Source of the DNA: Streptomyces sp. Edi4
Lineage (GTDB): Bacteria > Actinomycetota > Actinomycetes > Streptomycetales > Streptomycetaceae
NCBI RefSeq assembly: GCF_040253615.1
Contig: NZ_JBEJGY010000004.1
Span: 6,944,001-7,008,000, forward strand
Direction of reading: 5' to 3'
Length of the DNA: 64,000 nt
Positions within the stretch are counted from its first letter, which is position 1. Each line of letters starts with the position of its first letter. The notes under the pieces were generated by a model. The model searched no databases and was not told where the DNA came from. It saw only the letters and a program-made list of their open reading frames with translations. Position numbers and translations under genes: made by a program. This document shows, piece by piece, positions 33,399 through 42,306 of the stretch.

Positions 33399-33481
33399 GG
33401 ATCTGGTGCCGCCCGGCTCCGTACGCGTCTCAGGCGGTAGTCGGCGCCACGTGTCGCCGGCCGTAGCCGGTGCCACCCCTC

Positions 33482-34246
33482 TCAGGCCGTAGCCGGCGCC
33501 TGTACTGATCTCGCGGCCTCGGCGAGGGCACGTAGGACGGGGTCGGGGTCTGTGCGCAAGTAGAAGTGGCCGCCCGGGAATTGACGTACCGTCAGGGGCG
33601 CGCTGGTGTGGCTCTGCCAGGCGTCCAGCTGTTCCGGTGTGTGGTCGGCGCTGCCGCCCAGGATCGTGAGGGGCACGGGGAGGGGTTCCGCTTCTTGCCA
33701 GGTGTAGGTCTCCAGGACGCGGTAGTCGGCCCGCAGCGCGCCGACGATCAGTTCGCGCAGCTCCTGACTGTCCAGGACCTCCTGCGGTATGCCGCCGTGC
33801 ATCGAGGCGACGCGCTCGATGAGGGCGTCGTCGGACAGCTGGTGTACCGGGCCGAAGACGCGCGCCCTGGGCAGGTGCGGCGCGGGGCAGCCCGAGAGGA
33901 TCAGCCGCGCGGGCAGCGGCCGGCCCGCGTCGCGCAGGGCACGCGTGATCTCGTAGGCTACGAGGGAGCCCAGGCTGTGGCCGAAGAAGGCGTACGGCTG
34001 CGGACTCAACGGCACCTCTTCGAGGAACGCCTCCACCAGGGCCCGCATCGTGGGGAACATCGGCTCTCGAAAGCGCGACCCTCGGCCCGGCAGCTGTACG
34101 GCGTGGAACTCGGCGTCCGTCACGCCCCGGCCCCAACGGATGTACTCCGTGGCCGAACCGCCGGCGTGCGCGAAACAGTAGAGCTTGGGGGCGCCGGGGC
34201 GCGACTGTCCTGCGATGAGCCAGCTGGGCGACGCGGGGGAGTGCAT
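33482..34246 (-). CDS. Type II thioesterase (stand-alone)
   Basis: A 254-residue alpha/beta hydrolase, ATG 34246 with GGAGG upstream (MHSPASPSWLIAGQSRPG). The fold markers are KLYCFAHAGGSATEYIRWGR, the lid and oxyanion AVQLPGRGSRF, the nucleophile Ser91 in FFGHSLGSLVAYE, the Asp in GGSADHTPEQL and the His in PGGHFYLRTDP. Such TEII enzymes remove aberrant acyl groups from PKS or NRPS carrier domains. No PKS or NRPS gene is near it here, so it probably acts in trans on a distant cluster or is an orphan. A palindrome array lies downstream. Confidence 0.88.
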   Translation of the reverse strand: MHSPASPSWLIAGQSRPGAPKLYCFAHAGGSATEYIRWGRGVTDAEFHAVQLPGRGSRFREPMFPTMRALVEAFLEEVPLSPQPYAFFGHSLGSLVAYEITRALRDAGRPLPARLILSGCPAPHLPRARVFGPVHQLSDDALIERVASMHGGIPQEVLDSQELRELIVGALRADYRVLETYTWQEAEPLPVPLTILGGSADHTPEQLDAWQSHTSAPLTVRQFPGGHFYLRTDPDPVLRALAEAARSVQAPATA

Positions 34247-34468
34247 GGTGCGGGAACCTCCGGGTGAGCGGGCGGGCGAAGCGGCGGGCGGGGAGCCGGC
34301 CACGCGCCGGGGCGCCTCCCCGTCGGCCCCATGCCGATGAGTCTCCCATTCATCCGGCGCGTACCTGGCTGGTTCTGGCCATGTGCCCGCGCCGGGATGG
34401 CGGGGCCGGAGACGGCCGGCCCCAGGCCGGGTGGGTGGAGGGGCCGGGGACGGGGTCCGGCCCGGTTC

Positions 34469-34492
34469 GGTGACCGCTTAGGATCGGTCACC
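34469..34492 (+). promoter_or_regulatory. Dyad and -10 box immediately before the second ABC-F gene
   Basis: GGTGACCG (34469-34476) and CGGTCACC (34485-34492) form a perfect 8-bp inverted repeat ending two bases before the ATG at 34495. The 8-nt loop includes most of TAGGAT (34479-34484), a likely -10 box, giving a nearly leaderless transcript, and the dyad could be an operator. Confidence 0.45.
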
Positions 34493-34494
34493 TC

Positions 34495-36132
34495 ATGACT
34501 GCCACTCTCGTCGCCAAGGACCTCGCCGCCGGCCACGGCGACCGCACCCTCTTCGCTGGGCTCGACCTGGTGGTCGCCCCCGGCGACGTCATCGGCCTCG
34601 TCGGACCCAACGGGGCGGGCAAGTCCTCCCTGCTGCGCCTGCTCGCCGGGCTCGACACCCCAGAGGAGGGCGAGCTGCGGCTCTCCCCGCCCGGCGCGAG
34701 CGTCGGACACCTGCCGCAGGAGCCCGACCGGCGCCCCGGCGAGACGATCCGCGCCTTCCTCGCGCGGCGCACCGGTGTCGCCGCCGCCCAGGAGACGATG
34801 GACGCCGCCACGCAGGCCCTGGTCGACGGGGCGCCGGGCGCCGACGACGCCTATGCGGACAGCCTGGAGCGCTGGCTCGCGCTCGGTGGCGCGGACCTGG
34901 ACGAGCGGGCGGAGGAGGTCGCAGCGTCGCTCGGTCTGACCACCGGCCTCGATCAGCCGATGACCGCGCTCTCCGGCGGCCAGGCCGCCCGCGCCGGGCT
35001 CGCCTCGCTGCTCCTGTCCCGCTACGACGTCTTCCTGCTCGACGAGCCGACCAACGACCTCGACCTGGACGGCCTTGAGCGCCTTGAGGCCTTCGTCAAG
35101 GGGCTGCGGGCCGGCACGGTCGTCGTGAGCCACGACCGCGAGTTCCTGGCCCGTACCGTCACCAAGGTCCTCGAACTCGACCTCGCGCAGCAGCAGATCA
35201 ACCTGTACGGCGGCGGCTACGAGGCGTACCTCGAAGAGCGCGCCACCGCCCGACGCCACGCGCGCGACGACTACGAGGAGTACGCCGACAAGCGTTCCGC
35301 CCTCGAAGGCCGCGCCCAGATGCAGCATTCGTGGATGGACAAGGGCGTCAAGAACGCCCGTCGCAAGGCCACCGACAGCGACAAGCTCGGGAGGAAGTTC
35401 CGCAGCGAGTCCAGCGAGAAGCAGGCGGCCAAGGCGCGACAGACCCAGCGCATGATCGAGCGTCTTGACGTGGTGGACGAGCCGCGCAAGGAGTGGGAGC
35501 TGCGGATGGAGATCGCTTCCGCGCCGCGTTCCGGCGCCGTCGTCGCCACGCTGCGCGACGCCGAGGTGCACCGGGAGGCGTTCACGTTCGGGCCGGTCTC
35601 GCTTCAGATCGACTGGGCCGACCGCGTCGCGATCACCGGGGCCAACGGGTCCGGCAAGTCGACGCTGCTCGCCGCCCTCCTGGGGCGGCTGCCGCTGGAC
35701 GCCGGGCACGCCACGCTCGGCTCGGGTGTCGTCGTCGGTGAGGTCGACCAGGCGCGCGGGCTCTTCCTCGGGGACGACGCGCTGCTGGAGGCGTTCTGCG
35801 CGGCGGTACCCGACACGGAGCCCGCCGAAGTCCGCACGCTGCTCGCGAAGTTCGGCCTCAAGGCGCACCATGTGCTGCGTCCGGCCGGGTCGCTCTCGCC
35901 GGGGGAGCGGACCCGCGCCGCGCTCGCCCTGCTCCAGGGCCGGGGGGTCAACCTCCTCGTTCTCGACGAGCCGACCAACCACCTGGACCTGCCCGCCATC
36001 GAGCAGCTGGAGTCCGCGCTCGACTCCTACACCGGCACGCTGCTGCTGGTCACCCATGACCGGCGCATGCTGGACGCCATCCACACCACCCGCCGTCTGG
36101 AGGTCGCGGACGGCAGGGTGACCGAGCGCTGA
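34495..36132 (+). CDS. ABC-F ATPase (translation-factor type)
   Basis: A 545-residue soluble protein with two ABC domains: Walker A GPNGAGKSS and GANGSGKST, signatures LSGGQAARA and LSPGERTRA, Walker B FLLDEPTNDLD and LVLDEPTNHLD. A basic/acidic linker (EYADKRSALEGRAQMQHSWM to the QAAKARQTQRMIER segment) joins them. The second signature is LSPGE, as in many ABC-F proteins of the EttA/Uup-like group. It has no membrane segments. It is distinct in sequence from the ABC-F at 10760-12400, and there is no leader peptide. The role is ribosome-associated; drug resistance is not indicated by the upstream region. Confidence 0.88.
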   Translation: MTATLVAKDLAAGHGDRTLFAGLDLVVAPGDVIGLVGPNGAGKSSLLRLLAGLDTPEEGELRLSPPGASVGHLPQEPDRRPGETIRAFLARRTGVAAAQETMDAATQALVDGAPGADDAYADSLERWLALGGADLDERAEEVAASLGLTTGLDQPMTALSGGQAARAGLASLLLSRYDVFLLDEPTNDLDLDGLERLEAFVKGLRAGTVVVSHDREFLARTVTKVLELDLAQQQINLYGGGYEAYLEERATARRHARDDYEEYADKRSALEGRAQMQHSWMDKGVKNARRKATDSDKLGRKFRSESSEKQAAKARQTQRMIERLDVVDEPRKEWELRMEIASAPRSGAVVATLRDAEVHREAFTFGPVSLQIDWADRVAITGANGSGKSTLLAALLGRLPLDAGHATLGSGVVVGEVDQARGLFLGDDALLEAFCAAVPDTEPAEVRTLLAKFGLKAHHVLRPAGSLSPGERTRAALALLQGRGVNLLVLDEPTNHLDLPAIEQLESALDSYTGTLLLVTHDRRMLDAIHTTRRLEVADGRVTER

Positions 36133-36165
36133 GCCCCGCCCGGAAGGGCTGGAGCCGTCATACGA

Positions 36166-36200
36166 GTGCGGGCGTACGCCAGTTGGTCGTACGCCCGCAC
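36166..36200. terminator. Strong bidirectional hairpin terminator
   Basis: GTGCGGGCGTACG (36166-36178) and CGTACGCCCGCAC (36188-36200) form a perfect 13-bp stem with a 9-nt loop, between the convergent ABC-F and tex genes. No T-tract is present. Confidence 0.75.
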
Positions 36201-36215
36201 CGGTCATCCGGCAGG

Positions 36216-38705
36216 TCAGCGGCCGCCGCGGCCCTTCGGGTCGACCAGGCCCGCCTTGCGCAGGGCGTCCGCCATCGCGCTGTTGGCGGGGGCCGGCGCA
36301 GCGCCTCGGCCCTGTCCGCCACCCTGCCGGTCGCCACCCTGCCGGCCGGCCCCTTGCCGGCCGGCGCCGCGCGCCTCGCCGCCGCCGGAGCCACCCCGGC
36401 GCTGCTGCCCCTGCCCCTGCCCCTGGCTCTGCGCGCCGCCCTGGCGCTGGCGCGGGGGCCGGCCGCCCTGGTCCTGGCCGCCCTGGCCCCGGCCGCCGCG
36501 CTCGCGCTGGGGCGCGCCGCCCGGCGCGGACGCGTCGTCGTCCAGCCGCAGCGTCAGCGAGATCCGCTTGCGCGGCACATCGACGTCGAGGACCTTGACC
36601 TTGACGATGTCGCCCGGCTTCACCACATCGCGCGGGTCCTTCACGAAGGTCTTCGACAGCGCCGAGACATGGGCGAGCCCGTCCTGGTGGACGCCGATGT
36701 CGATGAACGCGCCGAACGCCGCCACGTTGGTGACAACGCCCTCGAGGACCATCCCGGCCTCCAGGTCGCCGATCTTCTCGACGCCCTCCTTGAACGTGGC
36801 CGTCTTGAACGCGGGACGCGGGTCACGGCCCGGCTTCTCCAGCTCGCGCAGGATGTCCGTCACGGTGGGAAGGCCGAACTTCTCGTCCACGTAGTCGTCG
36901 GGCCGCAGCGAGCGCAGCACGCCGGTGTTGCCGATGAGGGACGCGACCTCGCCGCCCGCCGTCTTCACCATCCGCCGCACCACCGGATACGCCTCGGGGT
37001 GCACGCTGGAGGCGTCGAGCGGGTCCTCGCCGTCGCGGATGCGCAGGAAGCCCGCGCACTGCTCGTACGCCTTGGGGCCGAGCCGCGCCACGTCCTTGAG
37101 CGCCCGGCGCGAACGGAAGGGGCCGTTGGTGTCGCGGTGCGCCACGATGTTCTCGGCCAGGCCGGAGCCGATGCCGGACACCCGCGAAAGCAGCGGCGCC
37201 GAGGCGGTGTTGACGTCGACCCCCACGCCGTTCACACAGTCCTCGACCACCGCGTCCAGCGAGCGCGACAGCTTCACCTCGGACAGGTCGTGCTGGTACT
37301 GGCCGACCCCGATGGACTTGGGGTCGATCTTCACCAGCTCGGCCAGCGGGTCCTGAAGGCGCCGGGCGATGGAGACCGCTCCGCGCAGGGACACGTCCAT
37401 GTCGGGGAACTCCTGCGAGGCGAACGCGGATGCCGAGTACACCGAGGCGCCCGCCTCCGACACCATCACCTTCGCCAGGTTCAACTCCGGGTGCCCGGCG
37501 ATGAGTTCCCCGGCGAGCTTGTCCGTCTCGCGGGAGGCGGTGCCGTTGCCGATGGCGATCAGCTCGACCGCGTGCTCCTGGCAGAGCGCGGCCAGCTTCT
37601 TCAGCGCCTGGTCCCACTTGTTCGCCGGGACGTGCGGGTGGATCACATCGGTGGCCACGACCTTGCCGGTCGCGTCCACGACCGCAACCTTCACGCCCGT
37701 GCGGAAGCCGGGGTCGAGACCGAGGGTGGCGCGGGTGCCGGCCGGGGCGGCGAGCAGCAGGTCGCGCAGGTTGGAGGCGAACACGCGGACCGCCTCGTCC
37801 TCGGCGGCGGTGCGAAGGCGCAGCCGCAGATCGATGCCGAGGTGGACCAGGATGCGGGTGCGCCAGGCCCAGCGCACCGTCTCGCCCAGCCACTTGTCGC
37901 CGGGCCGGCCCCGGTCGGCGACGCCGAAGCGCCGCGCCACCATGTTCTCGTACGTCGAGGGGCCGGGCTCGGCCGACGGCTCCTCGGGCTCGAGGACGAG
38001 GTCGAGGACGCCCTCCTTCTCGCCGCGCAGCATCGCCAGGACCCGGTGCGAGGGCAGCGCGGCGAAGGGCTCGGTGAAGTCGAAGTAGTCGGCGAACTTG
38101 GCGCCGGCCTCCTCCTTGCCCTCCCGCACCTTCGCCGCGAGCCGTCCCTTCGTCCACATGCGTTCGCGCAGCTCGCCGATCAGGTCGGCGTCCTCGGAGA
38201 ACCGCTCGGCCAGGATGGCGCGTGCGCCTTCAAGGGCGGCCGCCGGATCGGCGACGCCCTTGTCGGCGTCCACGTAGGCCGCGGCCGCCACGAGCGGGTC
38301 GCTGGACGGGTCGCCCAGCAGGCCGTCGGCGAGCGGTTGCAGACCGGCCTCGCGCGCGATCTGCGCCTTGGTGCGCCGCTTGGGCTTGAAGGGCAGGTAG
38401 ATGTCCTCGAGGCGGGCCTTGGTGTCGGCGGCCCGGATCTGCGCCTCCAGGGCGTCGGTGAGCTTGCCCTGCTCCCGTACGGACTCCAGGACCGCCGCGC
38501 GCCGGTCCTCAAGTTCCCGCAGATAGCGCAGCCGCTCCTCAAGGGTGCGCAGCTGGGCGTCGTCCAGCATCTCGGTCGCTTCCTTGCGGTAGCGAGCGAT
38601 GAACGGGACGGTGGACCCGCCGTCGAGCAGTTCGACGGCGGCCTTCACCTGCCGCTCCCGTACGCCGAGTTCTTCGGCGATCCTGCCTTCGATGGACGTC
38701 GTCAC
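36216..38705 (-). CDS. tex: Tex-family RNA-binding protein with a long RGG-rich tail
   Basis: An 829-residue protein, GTG 38705 (MTTSIEGRIAEELG). Its order is the N-terminal Tex helical domain (STVPFIARYRKEATEMLDDA), a YqgF-like RNase-H domain (TLGLDPGFRTGVKVAVVDAT), a helix-hairpin-helix segment (VNTASAPLLSRVSGIGSGLA) and a C-terminal S1 RNA-binding domain (MVLEGVVTNVAAFGAFIDIG). The last ~105 residues are Gly/Arg/Gln-rich (many GGR and QGQG runs) and are probably disordered. Bacterial Tex is an essential or conditionally essential nucleic-acid-binding protein linked to transcription. The tail suggests RNA condensation, which is unusual compared with the E. coli Tex/YhgF. Confidence 0.9.
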   Translation of the reverse strand: MTTSIEGRIAEELGVRERQVKAAVELLDGGSTVPFIARYRKEATEMLDDAQLRTLEERLRYLRELEDRRAAVLESVREQGKLTDALEAQIRAADTKARLEDIYLPFKPKRRTKAQIAREAGLQPLADGLLGDPSSDPLVAAAAYVDADKGVADPAAALEGARAILAERFSEDADLIGELRERMWTKGRLAAKVREGKEEAGAKFADYFDFTEPFAALPSHRVLAMLRGEKEGVLDLVLEPEEPSAEPGPSTYENMVARRFGVADRGRPGDKWLGETVRWAWRTRILVHLGIDLRLRLRTAAEDEAVRVFASNLRDLLLAAPAGTRATLGLDPGFRTGVKVAVVDATGKVVATDVIHPHVPANKWDQALKKLAALCQEHAVELIAIGNGTASRETDKLAGELIAGHPELNLAKVMVSEAGASVYSASAFASQEFPDMDVSLRGAVSIARRLQDPLAELVKIDPKSIGVGQYQHDLSEVKLSRSLDAVVEDCVNGVGVDVNTASAPLLSRVSGIGSGLAENIVAHRDTNGPFRSRRALKDVARLGPKAYEQCAGFLRIRDGEDPLDASSVHPEAYPVVRRMVKTAGGEVASLIGNTGVLRSLRPDDYVDEKFGLPTVTDILRELEKPGRDPRPAFKTATFKEGVEKIGDLEAGMVLEGVVTNVAAFGAFIDIGVHQDGLAHVSALSKTFVKDPRDVVKPGDIVKVKVLDVDVPRKRISLTLRLDDDASAPGGAPQRERGGRGQGGQDQGGRPPRQRQGGAQSQGQGQGQQRRGGSGGGEARGAGRQGAGRQGGDRQGGGQGRGAAPAPANSAMADALRKAGLVDPKGRGGR

Positions 38706-38771
38706 GTTGCCGTACCGCCTTCTCGCTGAGCCTGAGGCGCCATTGTGGCAGGCGGCGGTGACAATCGGCGA

Positions 38772-39635
38772 TCAGCCCTTGCCGATGAGGTCGGCCGGGA
38801 ATCCCCCGGCCAGGGCGGCCGTCGTCAGGAACTTCTGGGCGAGTTCGGTGAGCCGGGCCACGCCTTGCTCGCCGAGGTGTTCGTAGGGGGCGAGGTCGAG
38901 GCGGTCGGTGCGGTCCTCGAGGCCGGCGCGCAGCGCGGTCCCGGCCTCGGTCAACTCGCCCTCGGCGTCGAGCAGTCCGCGCTCGCGCAGGCGCCCGGCG
39001 GCGGCGTCCCAGTCCGATTCCTGCCAGCCACGGGTGGCGAGCACCCAGCGCGGGACCATGCCCTTGCCGGTCGCGGTGTGGCTGACCAGGGCCTCCAGCG
39101 GGTCGAGTCCGGCGTCGAGCAGGGCCGCGAGGTGGCCGTCGCCCCGGTGTTCGCGCAGCAGCGTCGCGGCGTGCCAGAAGGCGAGGTGGGGCTGGTCGGG
39201 CACGGGCAGGTCGGCGTGGGCGGCGTACAGCGGGCGGGCGTGGCGGGTGCAGCCTTCGGTGGCGCGCAGGGCGAGCTCTGCGGCTTCGGCCAGTTCCGGC
39301 GAGGCGAGCGCTTCGTCGCCGAGGAGGCGGCGCAGGGTGGCGTCGGCGGCCCGCAGGCGTGCGGCGAGGACCGTCTCGGGGGAGGCGGTGCGCCACACCG
39401 TCGGCAGGTGCCGGGCGATCAGGGCGTGGTTGAAGTTGTAGAAGGAGGCCGCCACCACTCCTGGCCCGACGGCGCCCATGGCGGCGGCCCGGCCCGCGAA
39501 GTAGGCGGCGGCGCGGTCCTCGATGCCGATCGCGGCGAGTTCCCTGGTGAAGTCGGGCGAGAAATAGATCGTGGAGTGCAGGGAGTTGACGGGGCTGTGG
39601 CAGCGGCGTCCGGCGCGCGAGGGGAGAGAGCTCAT
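38772..39635 (-). CDS. SCO6745/SalK-family protein
   Basis: A 287-residue protein, ATG 39635 (MSSLPSRAGRRCHSPVNSLH; a GTG three codons upstream is possible). Conserved features are the opening SRAGRRCH...LHSTIYFSP, the FAGRAAAMGAVGPGVVAAS loop, FYNFNHALIARHL and RWVLATRGWQESDWDAA. This is a mostly helical actinobacterial family with a winged-helix-like C-terminal part, named after its S. coelicolor member and the SalK protein of Salinispora. The molecular function is unknown. The surrounding gene order supports synteny with the S. coelicolor SCO67xx region. Confidence 0.82.
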   Translation of the reverse strand: MSSLPSRAGRRCHSPVNSLHSTIYFSPDFTRELAAIGIEDRAAAYFAGRAAAMGAVGPGVVAASFYNFNHALIARHLPTVWRTASPETVLAARLRAADATLRRLLGDEALASPELAEAAELALRATEGCTRHARPLYAAHADLPVPDQPHLAFWHAATLLREHRGDGHLAALLDAGLDPLEALVSHTATGKGMVPRWVLATRGWQESDWDAAAGRLRERGLLDAEGELTEAGTALRAGLEDRTDRLDLAPYEHLGEQGVARLTELAQKFLTTAALAGGFPADLIGKG

Positions 39636-39779
39636 GCCCCGCACGTTACCGACTGGTCGGTACGCCCGGGAAGGGGCGGGCCGGAACCTCGAGGACCCCG
39701 GCCACCCTGGAACCCCATGGCAGGAAAGGTGGGATTCTTGTCATTGCGGCCACCGTCGCGGGACCCCAAGGATGGGAGC

Positions 39780-40748
39780 ATGACGCAGCGTTCCGTCCTG
39801 GTCGTCCTCTTCGACGGCGTCCAGAGCCTCGATGTGACCGGCCCCGCCGAGGCGTTCACCGCGGCCGGACGCGTCCTTGGTGACCCCGCCGCCTACCGGC
39901 TGCGCTTCGCCTCGCTCGACGGGGCGCCGGTGACCGCGCACAGCGGACTGCGCCTCATGGCGGACGCCTCGCTCAAGGACGCAGGACCCAAAAAAACGGA
40001 CATCCTGCTCGTCCCGGGCGGTGACGGCGCCCACCACCCCGATCCCGGGCTCCTCGACTGGCTGCGCGCGCACGGGCCAGGGGCGGACCGGCTCGTCTCC
40101 GTCTGCTCGGGCTCGCTGCTCCTGGCCGAGGCGGGGCTGCTCGACGGGCACCGGGCCACCACGCACTGGGCGTCCTGCGCCGACATGGCCCGGCGCTATC
40201 CGGCGGTACGCGTCGAAGCCGACCCGATCTTCGTGCGGGACGGCCGCGTGGCGACCTCGGCCGGGGTGAGCGCGGGCATCGATCTGGCGCTCGCCCTGGT
40301 GGAGGAGGACCACGGCAGGGGCGTCGCCCTCGCCGTCGCCCGCATCCTGGTGGTGTTCCTGCGCCGCCCGGGCAACCAGGCCCAGTTCAGCGCCCAGCTC
40401 GCGGCGCAGACGGCGCGGCGTGAACCCCTGCGCGAACTCCAGCAGTGGATCACCGAACACCCCGGCGACGACCTCAGCGTGGAGGCCCTGGCCCGGCGCG
40501 CCAGACTCTCGCCGCGCCACTTCGCCCGCGCCTTCCACGCCGAGACCGGCACCACGCCGGGCCGTTACGTCGAGCGGGTCCGCCTCGAACACGCCAGGCG
40601 CCTGCTGGAGGAGACCCCGGACGGCGTGCGGGAGGTCTCCCGCGCCGCCGGATACGGCACCCCCGAGGCGATGCGGCGCGCCTTCGTCAAGACGCTCGGC
40701 ACGGCTCCCGCCGAGTACCGCCGCCGCTTCCGTCCCACCCCCGCGTAG
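39780..40748 (+). CDS. GlxA-family transcriptional regulator (DJ-1/PfpI domain + AraC HTH)
   Basis: A 322-residue protein, ATG 39780 preceded by AAGGATGGGAGC. Residues ~1-170 form a class I glutamine-amidotransferase-like fold with the nucleophile-elbow sequence SVCSGSLLLAEAGLLDGHRA and TTHWASCADM. Residues ~215-320 are an AraC/XylS helix-turn-helix pair (LSVEALARRARLSPRHFARA, REVSRAAGYGTPEAMRRAF). These regulators sense small nitrogenous or other metabolites. The next gene (40854) encodes a free-standing DJ-1-like protein with the same fold, and both are probably one operon, so the regulator may control its neighbour. Confidence 0.88.
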   Translation: MTQRSVLVVLFDGVQSLDVTGPAEAFTAAGRVLGDPAAYRLRFASLDGAPVTAHSGLRLMADASLKDAGPKKTDILLVPGGDGAHHPDPGLLDWLRAHGPGADRLVSVCSGSLLLAEAGLLDGHRATTHWASCADMARRYPAVRVEADPIFVRDGRVATSAGVSAGIDLALALVEEDHGRGVALAVARILVVFLRRPGNQAQFSAQLAAQTARREPLRELQQWITEHPGDDLSVEALARRARLSPRHFARAFHAETGTTPGRYVERVRLEHARRLLEETPDGVREVSRAAGYGTPEAMRRAFVKTLGTAPAEYRRRFRPTPA

Positions 40749-40853
40749 CTCGCGCGAGGACCACGCGCGCGGCGCGCACGCCCGCACCGGCCCGTTCGCG
40801 GCCTCGGGGTCCGCCGTGCCCGCGCCCGATCTTTTCTCGATGAAGGACAGCCC

Positions 40854-41492
40854 ATGCTGATCGCCGTCGCCCTCTACCCCGGCTTCACCGCGCTGGACGC
40901 GGTGGGCCCCTACGACACCCTCGCCCGCCTCCCCGGCGCCGAGACGGTGTTCGTCGCCGAGCAGGCGGGGCCGGTGCGCAACGACGCCGGGGGCCTGACC
41001 CTGATGGCCGAGAAGTCCTTCGAAGAGGTGCCGCGGCCCGACATCGTCGTGGTGCCCGGAGCCCCGCCCGAGGCCGTCGAACCGTATCTGGACGGCGGAC
41101 CGCTCCTTGACTGGCTGCGCGAAGCCGACATCGCCTCCACCTGGACCACATCGGTGTGCACCGGCTCGCTGCTGCTCGGCGCGGCCGGGCTCCTCAAGGG
41201 GCGCCGGGCGACCTCGCACTGGCTCGCCCTCGACCGGCTCGCGGCGTTCGGCGTGAACACGACGGGCGAGCGGGTCGTCGTCGACCGCAAATACGTCACC
41301 GCCGCCGGCGTCTCCTCCGGCATCGACATGGGGCTCACCCTGCTCGGCGCGATCGCCGGGGACCGCTACGCCCAGGCCGTGCAGCTGCTCATCGAGTACG
41401 ACCCGCAGCCGCCCTACGACGCGGGCTCACCCGACAAGGCCCCCGCCGACCTGGTGGAACAGTTCAGGTCGAACGGATTTCCCCGGGACTGA
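40854..41492 (+). CDS. DJ-1/PfpI-family protein (isonitrile-hydratase-like)
   Basis: A 212-residue protein, ATG 40854. The class I amidotransferase-like fold carries the nucleophile Cys in TSVCTGSLLLGAAGLLKGRR, and ATSHWLALDRL follows, as in isonitrile hydratase InhA and related ThiJ/PfpI enzymes. It lies 105 bp after the GlxA-type regulator. Its last 29 bp overlap the convergent enoyl-CoA hydratase gene (41464-41492), so the two transcripts are antisense at their 3' ends. The substrate is unknown; isonitrile hydratase is one possibility. Confidence 0.85.
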   Translation: MLIAVALYPGFTALDAVGPYDTLARLPGAETVFVAEQAGPVRNDAGGLTLMAEKSFEEVPRPDIVVVPGAPPEAVEPYLDGGPLLDWLREADIASTWTTSVCTGSLLLGAAGLLKGRRATSHWLALDRLAAFGVNTTGERVVVDRKYVTAAGVSSGIDMGLTLLGAIAGDRYAQAVQLLIEYDPQPPYDAGSPDKAPADLVEQFRSNGFPRD

Positions 41493-42231
41493 GCGGCCAG
41501 AGGAAGCGCGGGGGCCTGCGCTCAAGGAACGCGGCGATCCCCTCCTCGGTGTCGCCGCAGGCACGCTCCTGTGCGGCCCAGTGCTCCTCGCGGCCCGTCC
41601 TGCCGTCCGTGAATTCCTTGGCCGCCGCCTGCGTGAGCTGGGAGCGCGCCGCCAGCAGGCGGCTGAACTGCTCCACACGCCTGCCCAGTTCGCCCTCGGG
41701 CAGCACCTCGTCCACCAGGCCGGTCCGCAGCGCCCGCCCGCTGTCGATCAACTCGCCTGAGAACAGGAGGTACTTGGCGCTCGCGGGCCCCACGAGCGCG
41801 GCCAGGCGCCGGGTGGAGGAGGCCGGGTAGACGATGCCGAGCTTGGCGGGCGTGATGCCGAAGAGGGCGTCCTGGCGCGCGAAACGCAGATCGCAGGCGG
41901 CGGCCAGCTGGCTGCCGCCGCCCACGCAGTGACCGCGCACCGCGGCGAGCGTGGGGCGGGGAAAGGCCGCAAGCGCCTCCTCGGCCCGTACCGCGAGCGC
42001 TCTCGGGTCCTCGCCCGGCTCACGCAGTGAGGAAATGTCGGCCCCCGCGCAGAAGGTGTCCCCCGCTCCGGTCAGCACCAGCACCCGTACGCCCGGATCG
42101 GCCGCCAGGGTGTCGAGCAGGGGCGGCAGCGCGCGCCACATGGCCGAGGTCATCGCGTTGCGTTTGGCGGGGTTGTCGATGACGACGGTGGCGACGCCCT
42201 CGCTGAGGCTGTGCCGTAGCTGCGGCTGCAT
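41464..42231 (-). CDS. Enoyl-CoA hydratase/isomerase family protein
   Basis: A 255-residue crotonase, ATG 42231 (MQPQLRHSLSEGVATVVIDN), consistent with the family's ~260 residues. DTFCAGADISSLRE and RGHCVGGGSQLAAACDLRFA give the two oxyanion-hole peptides. The position of the usual catalytic Glu pair falls in KLGIVYPASSTRRLAA, which lacks an obvious acid, so it may be an isomerase or another crotonase rather than a hydratase. TAGCAT 7 nt upstream of the ATG suggests a leaderless transcript. It is convergent with, and overlaps, the DJ-1-like gene. A palindrome-class site is at 41993-42004. Confidence 0.85.
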   Translation of the reverse strand: MQPQLRHSLSEGVATVVIDNPAKRNAMTSAMWRALPPLLDTLAADPGVRVLVLTGAGDTFCAGADISSLREPGEDPRALAVRAEEALAAFPRPTLAAVRGHCVGGGSQLAAACDLRFARQDALFGITPAKLGIVYPASSTRRLAALVGPASAKYLLFSGELIDSGRALRTGLVDEVLPEGELGRRVEQFSRLLAARSQLTQAAAKEFTDGRTGREEHWAAQERACGDTEEGIAAFLERRPPRFLWPLSPGEIRST

Positions 42232-42238
42232 GCGCCGG

Positions 42239-42244
42239 ATGCTA
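42239..42244 (-). promoter_or_regulatory. Putative -10 box of a leaderless promoter (enoyl-CoA hydratase)
   Basis: TAGCAT on the reverse strand ends 7 nt before the ATG at 42231, the same arrangement as at 6092 and 15319. The intergenic space to the divergent HdeD gene is only 75 bp. Confidence 0.4.
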
Positions 42245-42306
42245 TCCGGGCACCCGCTCCTTATGATCGCAAGGGGGGTCGCACGCGGATCGATGAGGAG
42301 ACGCTG

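Noticed and set aside
33121..33492. Frames with repeated WERSRRVTA-type units over the palindrome array
   Set aside because: They are translations of the DNA array itself, with no start signals.
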